DNA of 64,000 nt from Bradyrhizobium japonicum USDA 6 (GCF_000284375.1 NC_017249.1:5124001-5188000); one strand, 5' to 3'; positions 16,926 to 24,945 are shown, numbered from the stretch's first letter. Program-made: numbers and translations. The notes: a model not told the origin generated them from the sequence alone.

Positions 16926-18971
16926 CTACGCCGCGGTTCGGGCGAGATAGTCGCGGGCGAAGGCGAGATACCAGTCGAGGCACGCGGGATTGGCCATCGC
17001 CTCCTTGTTGATGACCTTCTCGACGGGCTGGCCGAGCAGCAGCTTCTTGATCGGCAGCTCCTGCTTCTTGCCCGAGAGCGTGCGCGGGATCTCGGCGACG
17101 GCAAAGATCTCGTTCGGCAGGAATCGCCGGGACAGGCCGGCCTCGATCGCCTTGTTGATCTTGGCCTGCATCGCGGCGTCGAAGGCGGTGCCCTCACGCA
17201 GCACCACGAACAGCGGCATGTAGCTGTCGCGGCCGAGATATTCGAGGTCGACGACGAGGCTATCCAGCACCTCCGGCAGCGCTTCGATCGCGGAATAGAG
17301 CTCGCTCGTGCCCATGCGCAGGCCGTGCCGGTTGATGGTCGCATCGCTGCGGCCATAGATGATGCAGGAGCCGTCCGGATTGACCTTGAGCCAGTCGCCG
17401 TGCCGCCACACCGGCCCGCGGCCGCTGCCGTCGAAATTGTCCGGATAGGTCTCGAAATAGCTGGAGCGATAGCGCGCATCGCCCTTGTCGTTCCAGAAAC
17501 GGAGCGGCATCGAGGGCATCGGCTCGGTACAGACGAGCTCGCCGACCTCGTCGATGACGGCGCGGCCCTGCTCGCTGAAGGCTTCGACCGCCGCGCCGAG
17601 CAGGCGGCATTGCATCGCACCCGGAGTCTGCGGCAATTCGCGGTTGCCGCCGATGAAGGCGCCGGCAAAATCGGTGCCGCCGGAGATGTTCGCCCACCAG
17701 ATGTCGGCATGCGCCTTGCTGCCGTTGATTTTCGACAACGCCGCGAAGCGAGCGTTGAACCAGGCTTGCGTATCGGCGCTGAGCGGCGAGCCGGTCGAGC
17801 CGAGGCAACGCAGCCGCGACAGATCGCCGGCCGCAGTGAGATCGATCTCGGCCTTGGCGCAGTTGGCGAAGAACGCCGCGCCGGCGCCGAAGAAGGTCGC
17901 TTTCGACTGTGCCACGAACCGCCACAGCGTGGTCCAGTCCGGCTTGTCCCTGGTGCCGCCCGGGCTGCCGTCGAAGATGCAGCAGGTGGTGCCGCTGAGC
18001 AGGCCGCCGACCTGAGAATTCCACATGATCCAGCCGGTCGAAGAGTACCAGTGATAGCGCTCGCCGAACGAGTTCTCGTGGTAGGAGCAGCCGAGGTCGT
18101 TGTGCAGGCCCAGCAGCGCCAGCACCACGATGACGATCCCGCCATGGCCGTGCACGATCGGTTTCGGCAGGCCGGTGGTGCCGCTGGAATACACGATCCA
18201 GAGCGGATGATCGAACGGCAGCCAGGCCGGCTCGAACGCGTCGATCGCGGCGCCTGTCCTTGCGACGATGTCGGCGAGCCGGGCGTCCGGTGCTGTGGGC
18301 GCAGCCTCGCTGTGCAGGATGACGTGCTCAACCGTCGGCAGCGATCGCCGCAGCTCCGCGACGACGTCCTTGCGATCATGCCGGCGGCCGGCATAGGTGA
18401 CGGCATCGCAGGCGATCAGCACCTTCGGCTCGATCTGCTTGAAGCGGTCGATCACGGCGGGCGCAGCCATGTCGGGCGCACAGACGCTCCAGACCGCGCC
18501 GATGCTGGCGCTCGCCAGAAACGCGATGATGGTTTCGGGGATGTTGGGCAGGTAGGCCGCGATCCGGTCGCCGGGCTTGATGCCCTTGTCCTCCAGATGC
18601 AGCGCGAGCGCCGCCGCCTTGCGACGCAGCTCCGGCCAGCTCGTTTCGTTGAGCTTGCCGTCCTCGCCGCTACTGACGATCGCGGGCAGGCCGGCGGCGT
18701 CGGCGGCCTCGACATGCCGAAACACCTGCCGCGCATAGTTGACCTGCGCGCCGGGGAACCACACCGCGCCCGGCATCTTGCGCTCGGTGATCACGGCCGC
18801 AAACGGCGTCGGCGATTGCAGATCGTAATAGTCCCAGATGCTGCGCCAGAAGCCGTCGAGATCGCGCACCGACCACTGCCGCATCTCCTCGTAATTCGCG
18901 AAGGAAAGGCCACGCTGCTCGGCGAGCCAGTTGCGGTAGAGGGCGATCTGCGGAACGAAGGGAGCGGTCAT
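16926..18971 (-). CDS. aacS: Acetoacetyl-CoA synthetase (acetoacetate-CoA ligase)
   Basis: A 681-residue ANL-superfamily ligase that activates acetoacetate to acetoacetyl-CoA, feeding the polyhydroxybutyrate and ketone body cycle. The N-terminal part (ALYRNWLAEQRGLSFANYEE) is the ACAS_N-type domain, the AMP motif is YSSGTTGLPKPIVHGHGG, later motifs are WRHGDWLK and YGRSDATINRHGLRMGTSE, and the catalytic Lys lies in LSGKKQELPIKKLL near the C-terminus. Its long N-terminus and SWPELRRKAAALAL helix separate acetoacetyl-CoA from acetyl-CoA synthetases. It stands alone. In rhizobia this enzyme links PHB degradation to acetyl-CoA. Confidence 0.9.
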   Translation of the reverse strand: MTAPFVPQIALYRNWLAEQRGLSFANYEEMRQWSVRDLDGFWRSIWDYYDLQSPTPFAAVITERKMPGAVWFPGAQVNYARQVFRHVEAADAAGLPAIVSSGEDGKLNETSWPELRRKAAALALHLEDKGIKPGDRIAAYLPNIPETIIAFLASASIGAVWSVCAPDMAAPAVIDRFKQIEPKVLIACDAVTYAGRRHDRKDVVAELRRSLPTVEHVILHSEAAPTAPDARLADIVARTGAAIDAFEPAWLPFDHPLWIVYSSGTTGLPKPIVHGHGGIVIVVLALLGLHNDLGCSYHENSFGERYHWYSSTGWIMWNSQVGGLLSGTTCCIFDGSPGGTRDKPDWTTLWRFVAQSKATFFGAGAAFFANCAKAEIDLTAAGDLSRLRCLGSTGSPLSADTQAWFNARFAALSKINGSKAHADIWWANISGGTDFAGAFIGGNRELPQTPGAMQCRLLGAAVEAFSEQGRAVIDEVGELVCTEPMPSMPLRFWNDKGDARYRSSYFETYPDNFDGSGRGPVWRHGDWLKVNPDGSCIIYGRSDATINRHGLRMGTSELYSAIEALPEVLDSLVVDLEYLGRDSYMPLFVVLREGTAFDAAMQAKINKAIEAGLSRRFLPNEIFAVAEIPRTLSGKKQELPIKKLLLGQPVEKVINKEAMANPACLDWYLAFARDYLARTAA

Positions 18972-19331
18972 TGCGTGTCGGCTTCTGTTGCGGGGAGGGG
19001 GAGTTTATCCGGTGTCTCGGCGTAGCAGAAGCGTCAGTTCCTCATCCCTGCGTCACGGCAAAACGCTCGCCGCCGATCCCGGCCCGATGCCAAGCGGCCG
19101 GCGCTGAAGCCGGCGTTCAAACGCCCTCAAAGCAAAAGCTGAAAAACAACCCCATACACAGTAGCGGGGGTATTGAATGCATTCGTCATTTTCAGTTGGT
19201 GCCAAGCAGGTCCTTCTCGGACTTGTCCAACGCGAACACCTACCGATATCTCGACGGCGCGACGCATCGCCTCGTCCGGATTTGACACGTCGGGCAAAAC
19301 ACTGGCAGAGTGGCATCATCGGAAATTCGTA

Positions 19332-19367
19332 ACACCCGCGCGGGAAAACCTGCCGCGGGTTTTTTAT
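19332..19367 (+). terminator. Intrinsic terminator in the 19-kb intergenic region
   Basis: ACCCGCG, a roughly 14-base interval, CGCGGGT and a run of six Ts. No gene ends just before it, so it may end a short untranslated transcript starting somewhere after 19150. Confidence 0.65.
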
Positions 19368-19518
19368 GCCGTAGCAGTTGCCACGATCAAAGGATCGCTA
19401 TTTCCGCCGCAACGGGCTGACAATCGCATTGGGAATTTTGCGTGAAGTGTTTTGCCCGACGACGGGCAAGGTGTCACTGCGAACTCCGTCGATGCATTCT
19501 GCGTCGTTGCTTCAACAT

Positions 19519-19605
19519 CGTCATTGCGAGCGTAGCGAAGCAATCCAGAATCTTTCCGCGGAGAAGCTCTGGATTGCTTCGTCGCAAGAGCTCCTCGCAA
19601 TGACG
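19519..19605. repeat. Palindromic intergenic repeat, family A copy 1
   Basis: Begins CGTCATTGCGAGCG and ends CTCGCAATGACG, with internal arms AGCAATCCAGA and TCTGGATTGCTTCG around a central CCGCGG. The whole element can fold into a long hairpin. A second copy with the same arms lies at 42016-42095. Confidence 0.9.
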
Positions 19606-19627
19606 GCGAGAGTGGCAATGGGGTTTC

Positions 19628-19709
19628 GTAGCCCGGATGGAGCGAAGCGCAATCCGGGGTTCGTGCAATGGAGCGACACTGGTCCCGGATTTCGCTTCGC
19701 TCCATCCGG
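19628..19709. repeat. Palindromic intergenic repeat, family B
   Basis: Left arm GTAGCCCGGATGGAGCGAAG, right arm TTTCGCTTCGCTCCATCCGG, spaced by about 40 bases. The arms are inverse complements with few mismatches. It directly follows the family A element. Confidence 0.82.
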
Positions 19710-19738
19710 TCGACGGCAGTGAAAACCCTTGCCTCGGC

Positions 19739-19966
19739 CTACCAACCCACTCCCGCCCATCGTCTCCCGAACACCGGCGGCTTTGTCTTCACCGCCGACC
19801 AGCCGAAGAAGTGGTGCTTGCCGGACCAGCTGTGCACCACGCCGCTGCAGATGCTGCATTTGAAGCTGCCGGTGTGGGCTTCGCTGTGCTCTTCCCGTGT
19901 CGCGGTGTAGTTCATGCTGCAACCCGCGCAGGTGAATTCTTCGGTCGTCCAGATGCTGTTGGCCAT
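19739..19966 (-). CDS. Small two-CxxC zinc-binding-like protein
   Basis: A 75-residue protein with CAGC near residue 13 and CSIC near residue 37, followed by HSWSGKHHFFGW. The two knuckles about 20 residues apart fit a zinc ribbon. The gene ends in an Arg/Trp/Gly tail. Comparable in size to the zinc-ribbon protein at 3056-3274 but not clearly homologous. Function unknown. Confidence 0.65.
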   Translation of the reverse strand: MANSIWTTEEFTCAGCSMNYTATREEHSEAHTGSFKCSICSGVVHSWSGKHHFFGWSAVKTKPPVFGRRWAGVGW

Positions 19967-20395
19967 TGCACGTCGATGTTCTTGGATGCGTTGTGGGAAG
20001 CGTAGGTGCGAGCCTTTGCAGCCGCGTAAACCGGCGCGTGGAAATCCGGTTAATTGTCGTTAGCCAACCCCCGCGTGCAAGCGTGCGGCCCTCGGCGCAC
20101 CCGCCTGACAGCGCGCGGCGGCAGCTGGCCTTGCACCCGGCCGGACCGGTTCTTGTCGTGGATCGCACAAGTGCCAAAAGCCCGGCGCGGCGCTTGGCTC
20201 GAGCGCATAGTGTATGCCGCGATGAATGCTGGTGCGGCGATCGGGCTCCTTGCGGTGCGCTTCGGGCCGAAGCGTTCCTTAAATCCCGGGGCCGCCGCGG
20301 GTCCGGTCGTCTTGACGGCGGATGCGCGGCTGGCAATAACGCTTTGCCGCGCAAGTGCCGGAACCCGCGTCAATGCCGCAAGGAAAGGCGTGCCC
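19967..20395. other. Gene-free stretch upstream of the PerM-family gene
   Basis: 429 bases. Open frames exist on both strands, the longest on the minus strand ending in ANDN near 20050, but none has a ribosome site plus protein-like composition. I do not call a gene. Confidence 0.55.
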
Positions 20396-21475
20396 GTGAA
20401 AAGTCTCCGTCAGCTCCTGACGGGAGAGGACATCATCCAGCTCCTGATCCGGGTCGTTCTGCTTGGCCTGCTGATCATCTGGACCTTCCTGATCATCCGC
20501 CCGTTCGTGCCGATCCTGGCCTGGAGCGCCGTGCTCGCGGTCGCGTTCTATCCGGCCTTCAGCTGGGTCGCCAAGATCCTCGGCGGCCGCCCGAAGACCG
20601 CGGCCGCGATCCTCACCCTGATCACGCTCGGCATCGTCATCGGCCCGGCGACCTGGCTCGGCCTCAGCGCGGTGGACGGTGCGCGCGAGTTGGCGAAGCA
20701 GCTCGGCACCGGCGACCTCGCGCTGCAGTCGGCGCCAGAGCAGCTCAAGTCGTGGCCGGTGGTCGGCCCTTGGCTCTACGATCTCTGGGATCAGGCCTAC
20801 AACAACATCCGTGCGGTGCTGCGCGAGGTCGCGCCCTATCTCCAGCCGCTGGCGGGGCCCTTGTTGTCGCTTGCGGGCGATGCGAGCCTCGGCACGCTCC
20901 AGTTTCTGGTCTCGGTGTTCGTCGCCGGTTTCCTGTTTCCGCACGGGCCGCGGCTGGTTGCGGCCGGCCGCGGCTTCCTGTTCCGGATCGTGCCCGAGCA
21001 GAGCGAGCATTTCCTGGAGCTTGCGGGCGCGACCATCCGCGCCGTGGCGCAAGGCGTGATCGGCGTCGCGATCGTGCAGGCGCTGCTCGCCGGCATCGGC
21101 TTCAAGCTCGCCGCCGTGCCGAGCGCGGGCCTGCTCGCCTTCATCGTGCTGCTGCTCTCGATCGTTCAGATCGGCGCCTTCCTCGTGCTGCTGCCGGTGA
21201 TCATCTGGATCTGGACCGCCAAGGACGTCACCACGGCGCTGCTGCTCACCGTGTTTCTCGTCCTCGTCGGCTTCATCGACACCATGTTGAAGCCGCTGGT
21301 GATGGGGCGCGGCCTCACCACGCCCACCATCGTGATCTTCGTCGGCGTGATCGGCGGCACGCTCGCCCATGGCATCGTCGGCCTGTTCATCGGGCCGATC
21401 ATCCTGTCGGTGGCCTGGGAGATGATGATGGCCTGGATCAGGACCGAGGACCGGGCGGCGGCGGGCGAAAGCTGA
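20396..21475 (+). CDS. AI-2E/PerM-family transporter
   Basis: A 359-residue inner-membrane protein of the AI-2 exporter-like (PerM) family. It has an N-terminal hydrophobic pair (LLIRVVLLGLLIIWTFLIIRPF, VPILAWSAVLAVAFYPAF), a central soluble helical part, then the conserved C-terminal block GVIGVAIVQALLAGIGF, LLSIVQIGAFLVLLPVIIW and FVGVIGGTLAHGIVGLFIGP. The start is a GTG at 20396 with AAGGAAAGG at a proper distance; the upstream frame does not look coding. Substrates of this family vary (AI-2, Na+/H+ and others), so none is assigned. Confidence 0.88.
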   Translation: MKSLRQLLTGEDIIQLLIRVVLLGLLIIWTFLIIRPFVPILAWSAVLAVAFYPAFSWVAKILGGRPKTAAAILTLITLGIVIGPATWLGLSAVDGARELAKQLGTGDLALQSAPEQLKSWPVVGPWLYDLWDQAYNNIRAVLREVAPYLQPLAGPLLSLAGDASLGTLQFLVSVFVAGFLFPHGPRLVAAGRGFLFRIVPEQSEHFLELAGATIRAVAQGVIGVAIVQALLAGIGFKLAAVPSAGLLAFIVLLLSIVQIGAFLVLLPVIIWIWTAKDVTTALLLTVFLVLVGFIDTMLKPLVMGRGLTTPTIVIFVGVIGGTLAHGIVGLFIGPIILSVAWEMMMAWIRTEDRAAAGES

Positions 21476-21572
21476 GCTGCTCGCACGGGCTGTGGTCAAA
21501 GCGCCCCGCGAACTTGTCTATTCGACTAGACAAGTTACGATACGGCGATTCTGTTTTCGATCTACGGCAGAA

Positions 21573-21965
21573 ATGGCGAAGGCTTCCAAGCTGGTTGCCG
21601 CAAAGCGCGGCAAGGTATTGTTGGTCAGACGGCGGTCGGACGGCCTGTGGATGTTCCCGGGCGGCCGCAAGCGTTCGCGCGAGTCCGACAAGGACTGCCT
21701 GCGGCGGGAGATCAAGGAGGAGCTGCCCAAGCTGAAGCTCGGCCGGATCAGCCTGTGGAAGGAAGTGACGGCCAGGAATAAGCGCTCCGGTCGCAAGATG
21801 AGCGACGCGATCTTCATCGCCAAGGGCGCCAAGGGCAGGCTCGAGATCGGCGACAAGAAGGAGATCGACCGCGCCGCCTGGCAGAAGCCGCGCGGCATCC
21901 GCCTGACGCCGACTTCGCGCTACATCCGCGATCGGCTGTTTCCGAGCAAGCCGCGGCGCCAGTGA
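21573..21965 (+). CDS. Nudix hydrolase
   Basis: A 130-residue Nudix protein. The Nudix box is complete: Gly, five residues, Glu, seven residues, REIKEEL (about residues 29-51), giving the metal-binding glutamates. It opens with KASKLVAAKRGKVLLVRRRSDGLWMFPGG, the usual first strands. Nudix enzymes cleave nucleoside diphosphates linked to another group; substrate unknown. The start at 21573 is chosen over a longer frame whose extra 27 residues do not match the family. Confidence 0.87.
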   Translation: MAKASKLVAAKRGKVLLVRRRSDGLWMFPGGRKRSRESDKDCLRREIKEELPKLKLGRISLWKEVTARNKRSGRKMSDAIFIAKGAKGRLEIGDKKEIDRAAWQKPRGIRLTPTSRYIRDRLFPSKPRRQ

Positions 21966-22098
21966 GCAGGGGCGGCCGCGTCTTCGCGGCGCCGGTGCGA
22001 CAAATCGCCCGTCCAGAACACGAGCCCGAGAGGCTGTCGGCGGAGTCGGTTTCGACGACCTGACGTCGGCCAAGTGAGATCGGCCAAGCGAAGTCCAT

Positions 22099-22341
22099 TC
22101 ACTTCGAGGCGTGGTCGATCTTGTGCCCGAGATGCCCGGTGTCGTGATCGCGACGCAACTGGCTCAGCGAGGTCTCGTTCAATTGATGCAAGACCTCGCT
22201 GAGCGGAGTCGCATCGGGATAACCGGCCGCAAATCCCTTTCCGTAGATCTTGCGCAACGTACCGACCAGCGTGTTGCCGTGCTTCTTGCTGATCGCGCCA
22301 TCCTTGTCCCGATGGCGACCGTCCAGGCCCGGTTCCTTCAT
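22099..22341 (-). CDS. Hypothetical protein, 80 residues
   Basis: An 80-residue hydrophilic protein containing KKHGNTLVGTLRKIYGKGFA, then a SEVLHQLNETSLSQLRRDH helix. GGGGAG precedes the ATG at 22341. The first 20 residues are rich in charged residues and Gly. It looks like a small, conserved-style soluble protein; the KHGNT segment resembles short repeats in DUF3606-type stress proteins but I do not claim membership. Confidence 0.68.
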   Translation of the reverse strand: MKEPGLDGRHRDKDGAISKKHGNTLVGTLRKIYGKGFAAGYPDATPLSEVLHQLNETSLSQLRRDHDTGHLGHKIDHASK

Positions 22342-22560
22342 GTGGTTCTCCCCGTGCGGCGTCTTAAGCGCCTGGGGAGAGCGTGCTCCCAAACGAATTG
22401 GTTGGCAACGGTGCGGCGCGCGGGAGTTGAGCGGCGGTTCGCTCCATCGCAAGAGCGTCGCGTTCGCGCTTCGCTCTCCTAGCTGTGAAGCCGCGTCAGA
22501 TCGCGGTGGGACGGTCGGCGTACTACATGAGCGGCAGCGGAGTCGATTGGAGCCGATACG

Positions 22561-22782
22561 ATGCGTCTAGTTGTGGCCCTGGGCCTTTTGGTCGTCTTGT
22601 GCACGTCTGCAGACGCCGCGCACCACGCTCGTGCGCACAATCCTGCGACACGCCATCCTCCGGTCGATCGTTTCGGCACGGAAGTGAATCCTCGTGCGCG
22701 CTTCGCAGTCCCCGGCTGGAGCGATGAAGCAACGGCGCGCTGGCTCAACAACGCCTCGTCCAACGTCGGCCGAGGCGGATAG
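22561..22782 (+). CDS. Small secreted protein, paralogue of the 16707 gene
   Basis: A 73-residue protein with signal peptide (VVALGLLVVLCTSADAAHHA), a His-containing HHARAHNPATRHPP segment and a tail ending NVGRGG. The upstream TTGGAGCCGATACGATG closely matches that of the gene at 16707. The mature parts differ more than the signals. Function unknown. Confidence 0.6.
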   Translation: MRLVVALGLLVVLCTSADAAHHARAHNPATRHPPVDRFGTEVNPRARFAVPGWSDEATARWLNNASSNVGRGG

Positions 22783-22819
22783 CCACACCCGGGCGTGGTG
22801 CGCGAAGATCGGCGGAGCC

Positions 22820-22860
22820 GTGTGAACCAGTTCACACTCGCGCTTCGAGACCGGTGCTAT
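22820..22860 (+). promoter_or_regulatory. Promoter with a perfect palindrome over the -35 region
   Basis: GTGTGAAC, CA, GTTCACAC (22820-22837) is an exact inverted repeat. Its right half holds a -35-like TTCACA (22831-22836), and TGCTAT (22855-22860) sits 18 bases downstream as a -10. Transcription would start near 22867, and a terminator follows at 22896. The symmetry is certain; the promoter call is inference. Confidence 0.5.
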
Positions 22861-22866
22861 GAAGGC

Positions 22867-22932
22867 CTCATTGCTTAACCAATTTATATTTTGAAAACGC
22901 CCCAGCGCTCCCTCAGAGGCGCTGGGGTTTTC
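22867..22932 (+). ncRNA. Candidate small RNA
   Basis: Between the promoter-like signal at 22820-22860 and the terminator ending at 22932 lie about 66 bases with no ATG-led reading frame. The first 30 bases are AT-rich and apparently unstructured (TTAACCAATTTATATTTTG), typical of a seed region, and the rest is the terminator hairpin. This is the layout of a small regulatory RNA. Confidence 0.42.
22896..22932 (+). terminator. Intrinsic terminator
   Basis: CCCCAGCGC, a ten-base loop, GCGCTGGGG, then TTTTC. Nine perfect base pairs. No gene on the plus strand ends nearby except the secreted protein at 22782, over 110 bases upstream. Confidence 0.8.
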
Positions 22933-23019
22933 ATTTCGATCGCGGTCACGGCCACGGGTCGCGAAGCGTGATCGGAGGGGCGGGTGCTTTCTGAAAAATC
23001 CCGAAGGCGGGCGGGGCGA

Positions 23020-23190
23020 CTAAGCGGCTTGCTCCTCGAACGAGGTGTAGACCTGCCCAGCCGGATCGACGATCTGAACGTCCCAGCACCCGTCTTCGAC
23101 GAGCTCTCTGGCCTTCTTGAGGGCGGCCGCGAGTGACAGCCGCTTGAGGCTGACGACGCCTGCCGTGTCGAAACCGCTGATTTCAAACAT
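23020..23190 (-). CDS. 56-residue protein, copy 1 of a duplicated gene
   Basis: A small soluble protein starting MFEISGFDTAGVVSLKRLSL, with a helix ALKKARELVEDG and a strand VQIVDPAGQVYTSFEE. A strong CCGGAGGAACGGC leads the ATG at 23190. A near copy lies at 23816-24034 in the same orientation, including the ribosome site. The fold is probably alpha/beta; no family recognised. Confidence 0.75.
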   Translation of the reverse strand: MFEISGFDTAGVVSLKRLSLAAALKKARELVEDGCWDVQIVDPAGQVYTSFEEQAA

Positions 23191-23263
23191 GCCGTTCCTC
23201 CGGTTTTCCTGAATCTTACACCTTTCGAGGGCGTTGTCTCCCGGCTTTTGTGGCAAGGCGCTT

Positions 23264-23287
23264 GGAACTGCAGACAGCTGCAGTTCC
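23264..23287. promoter_or_regulatory. Perfect dyad between divergent small genes
   Basis: GGAACTGCAG, ACAG, CTGCAGTTCC: a ten-base perfect inverted repeat, 74 bases upstream of one start (23190, minus) and 121 upstream of the other (23408, plus). It could be an operator for either or both, or a short hairpin. Confidence 0.35.
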
Positions 23288-23407
23288 GGTGCAGCGCGGT
23301 GGGCCGCCATCGTGCCATCGGCCGACCCGGATGGTCGTGGCGCTCCCGTCTCGTTCAGGCGTCATTCAGAGGGCTTGTCTATCTTGTTGCCTTGGAGGAC
23401 CGCTTCG

Positions 23408-23776
23408 ATGTTGATCACCACTATCGCGACAATCCTTGCTCTTCATGGCGGTGCAACGGCGCCTGCCGCAGCTGTCGAACGCCCGCTCGAGGTGCAGTAT
23501 CGCGGCGTGCCGAGGCATCCACCTCCGTGCGGCCATCATTGGGATCTGAGCGCCCGCGACGGGATGTGCTATCCCAACGGCTATCTCCGTCCCGAAGACC
23601 AGGCGGCGCTGCAGGGGTACTATCAGGGCCCGCGGCCTTACTACGGAATGCGCCGGCGTCCGGTGCCATGCGGCCACGGCGCTGACGTCGATATCCGCGA
23701 CGGTGTCTGCTACCCCAACGGCACAGTTCCACTGCAATTCCAGGACCGGCCAGAGAATTACTATCGGCGCTATTGA
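23408..23776 (+). CDS. Secreted protein with two CGH...RDG.CYPNG repeats
   Basis: A 122-residue protein with a signal-like N-terminus (MLITTIATILALHGGATAPA) and GGAGG six to seven bases before the ATG. The mature part carries two copies of a roughly 20-residue unit: CGHHWDLSARDGMCYPNG and CGHGADVDIRDGVCYPNG, each with two Cys that could pair. Between them is a Tyr/Pro/Gly-rich linker. Such Cys-paired repeats fit an extracytoplasmic structural or binding protein; no function known. Confidence 0.7.
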   Translation: MLITTIATILALHGGATAPAAAVERPLEVQYRGVPRHPPPCGHHWDLSARDGMCYPNGYLRPEDQAALQGYYQGPRPYYGMRRRPVPCGHGADVDIRDGVCYPNGTVPLQFQDRPENYYRRY

Positions 23777-23815
23777 GAGACGGGCCGTCACGCGCAAGGC
23801 CGAGCTTGCTGCTGA

Positions 23816-24034
23816 TCAGCGAGCTCTTGATGAGGCAGCTGCGGAGCCGGCCCAGCGCCACGACCAGGCGGCCTGCGCCTCAAGCGGGGTGTGCACGCGC
23901 CAGGTCGGATCGACGACCTGAGCGTCCCAGCCCCCGTCTTCGACAAGCTCCCTGGCCTTCTTGAGGGCGGCCGCGAGTGACAGCCGCTTGAGGCCGACGA
24001 CGCCTGCTGTGTCGAAACCGCTGATTTCAAACAT
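23816..24034 (-). CDS. 72-residue protein, copy 2 of the duplicated gene
   Basis: The first about 55 residues match the protein of 23020-23190 with few changes (MFEISGFDTAGVVGLKRLSL, ALKKARELVEDGGWDAQVVD), then it diverges and extends by a Trp/Ala/Ser-rich tail of about 17 residues. The ribosome site and about 30 upstream bases are also duplicated. The lost original stop codon and odd tail suggest copy 2 has drifted. Three genes' worth of sequence separates the copies. Confidence 0.68.
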   Translation of the reverse strand: MFEISGFDTAGVVGLKRLSLAAALKKARELVEDGGWDAQVVDPTWRVHTPLEAQAAWSWRWAGSAAASSRAR

Positions 24035-24213
24035 GCCGTTCCTCCGGTTCTCGTGAATCTTACACCTCCAGGCGTCTCGGTCGGCCACGTCGCTAACGTG
24101 GAATTAATCCAAAATGCTCACAATTTTAGGCAGTTGTAGGTGGGTGCTGCGTAGAGGAGCCGTCGCGAGGACGTTCCGGCGTCGGCTTCCTGTTGCTCGC
24201 TCATTTGAGGTCA

Positions 24214-24882
24214 ATGGACATGACCACGACATCCGAGGCGCCAGGCCTCGTCGAACAACTCGACCCCGCGGCGCTCGCGCTCGCAGTCGCAGCACTCGAA
24301 CCTGCTGCCCCGGAAGCTCCGGCACCGGCCAAGCAGTCCAGCCGGAAATCGGTCCTGGCACTGTCGGTGTGCGCCTTGGCCATCAATGGCGCGGCGGCGA
24401 TCTATACATTGCCGGCTGATCTTCCGTCGCTGAGTGTCGGCAGTCTGGCTGAACTGCTTCCGCGCCGGGAAGCTTCCGCGCCAAAGGCGGATCCGGTTGC
24501 CGCTGCCTTGAAGGACATTCAGTCGGCCCAGCAGCAACACACGGCTTCGCTGCAGGAGAGCAACCACGCCTTGCAGCAAAATGCCGCTCTGCTGCAGCAG
24601 GATTCAATGGTGCTGCTGTCGCTGCGACAGAGCATCACGGACGAACGGGTCGATGTGAGGAAGATTTCTTCGCAGCTGTCCACGCTCATCGCGAAGGTCG
24701 ATGCGCTGCAAAATGCAATGATGTCGGACGTCACGTCCTCGATCCGAAAAGCGAATGCGCGCTATGGATTGTCCGCTGCGATGCGCAAGCGGATGGTCCG
24801 GCAGTCGAAGTCCGTCGGGCCGGTTTCGGTTGGGGGCGCTCCGCTGAGTGTGCCGGCTACGGTTTCAACTCCGGAAAGCTGA
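24214..24882 (+). CDS. Membrane-anchored coiled-coil hypothetical protein
   Basis: A protein of about 222 residues with an Ala/Pro/Glu-rich cytoplasmic N-terminus, one membrane segment around residues 45-65 (SVLALSVCALAINGAAAIYTL), then a long helix rich in Gln and Leu (IQSAQQQHTASLQESNHALQQ and following), probably a periplasmic coiled coil. The tail is basic then Ser/Val/Pro-rich. GAGG precedes ATG 24214; an alternative ATG is 24220. No named family. Confidence 0.7.
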   Translation: MDMTTTSEAPGLVEQLDPAALALAVAALEPAAPEAPAPAKQSSRKSVLALSVCALAINGAAAIYTLPADLPSLSVGSLAELLPRREASAPKADPVAAALKDIQSAQQQHTASLQESNHALQQNAALLQQDSMVLLSLRQSITDERVDVRKISSQLSTLIAKVDALQNAMMSDVTSSIRKANARYGLSAAMRKRMVRQSKSVGPVSVGGAPLSVPATVSTPES

Positions 24883-24945
24883 CGATTGGTCAAGCGAAGC
24901 AGTTGGCATTACCGGCCTTCGAGTTCACGCTGGCCGGTCCTCTTG

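Larger units (their letters stand above)
18972..19738. other. Long gene-free region with repeats and a terminator
   Basis: 767 bases with no convincing gene. It contains a 15-bp inverted repeat pair (19288-19302 and 19447-19461), a hairpin terminator at 19332-19367, and two large palindromic repeats (19519-19605 and 19628-19709). Frames here lack ribosome sites and read like GC-driven noise. Confidence 0.7.

Noticed and set aside
20050..20373. Minus-strand 107-codon frame upstream of the PerM-family gene
   Set aside because: No ribosome site, Arg-rich composition and no motif; left as gene-free.
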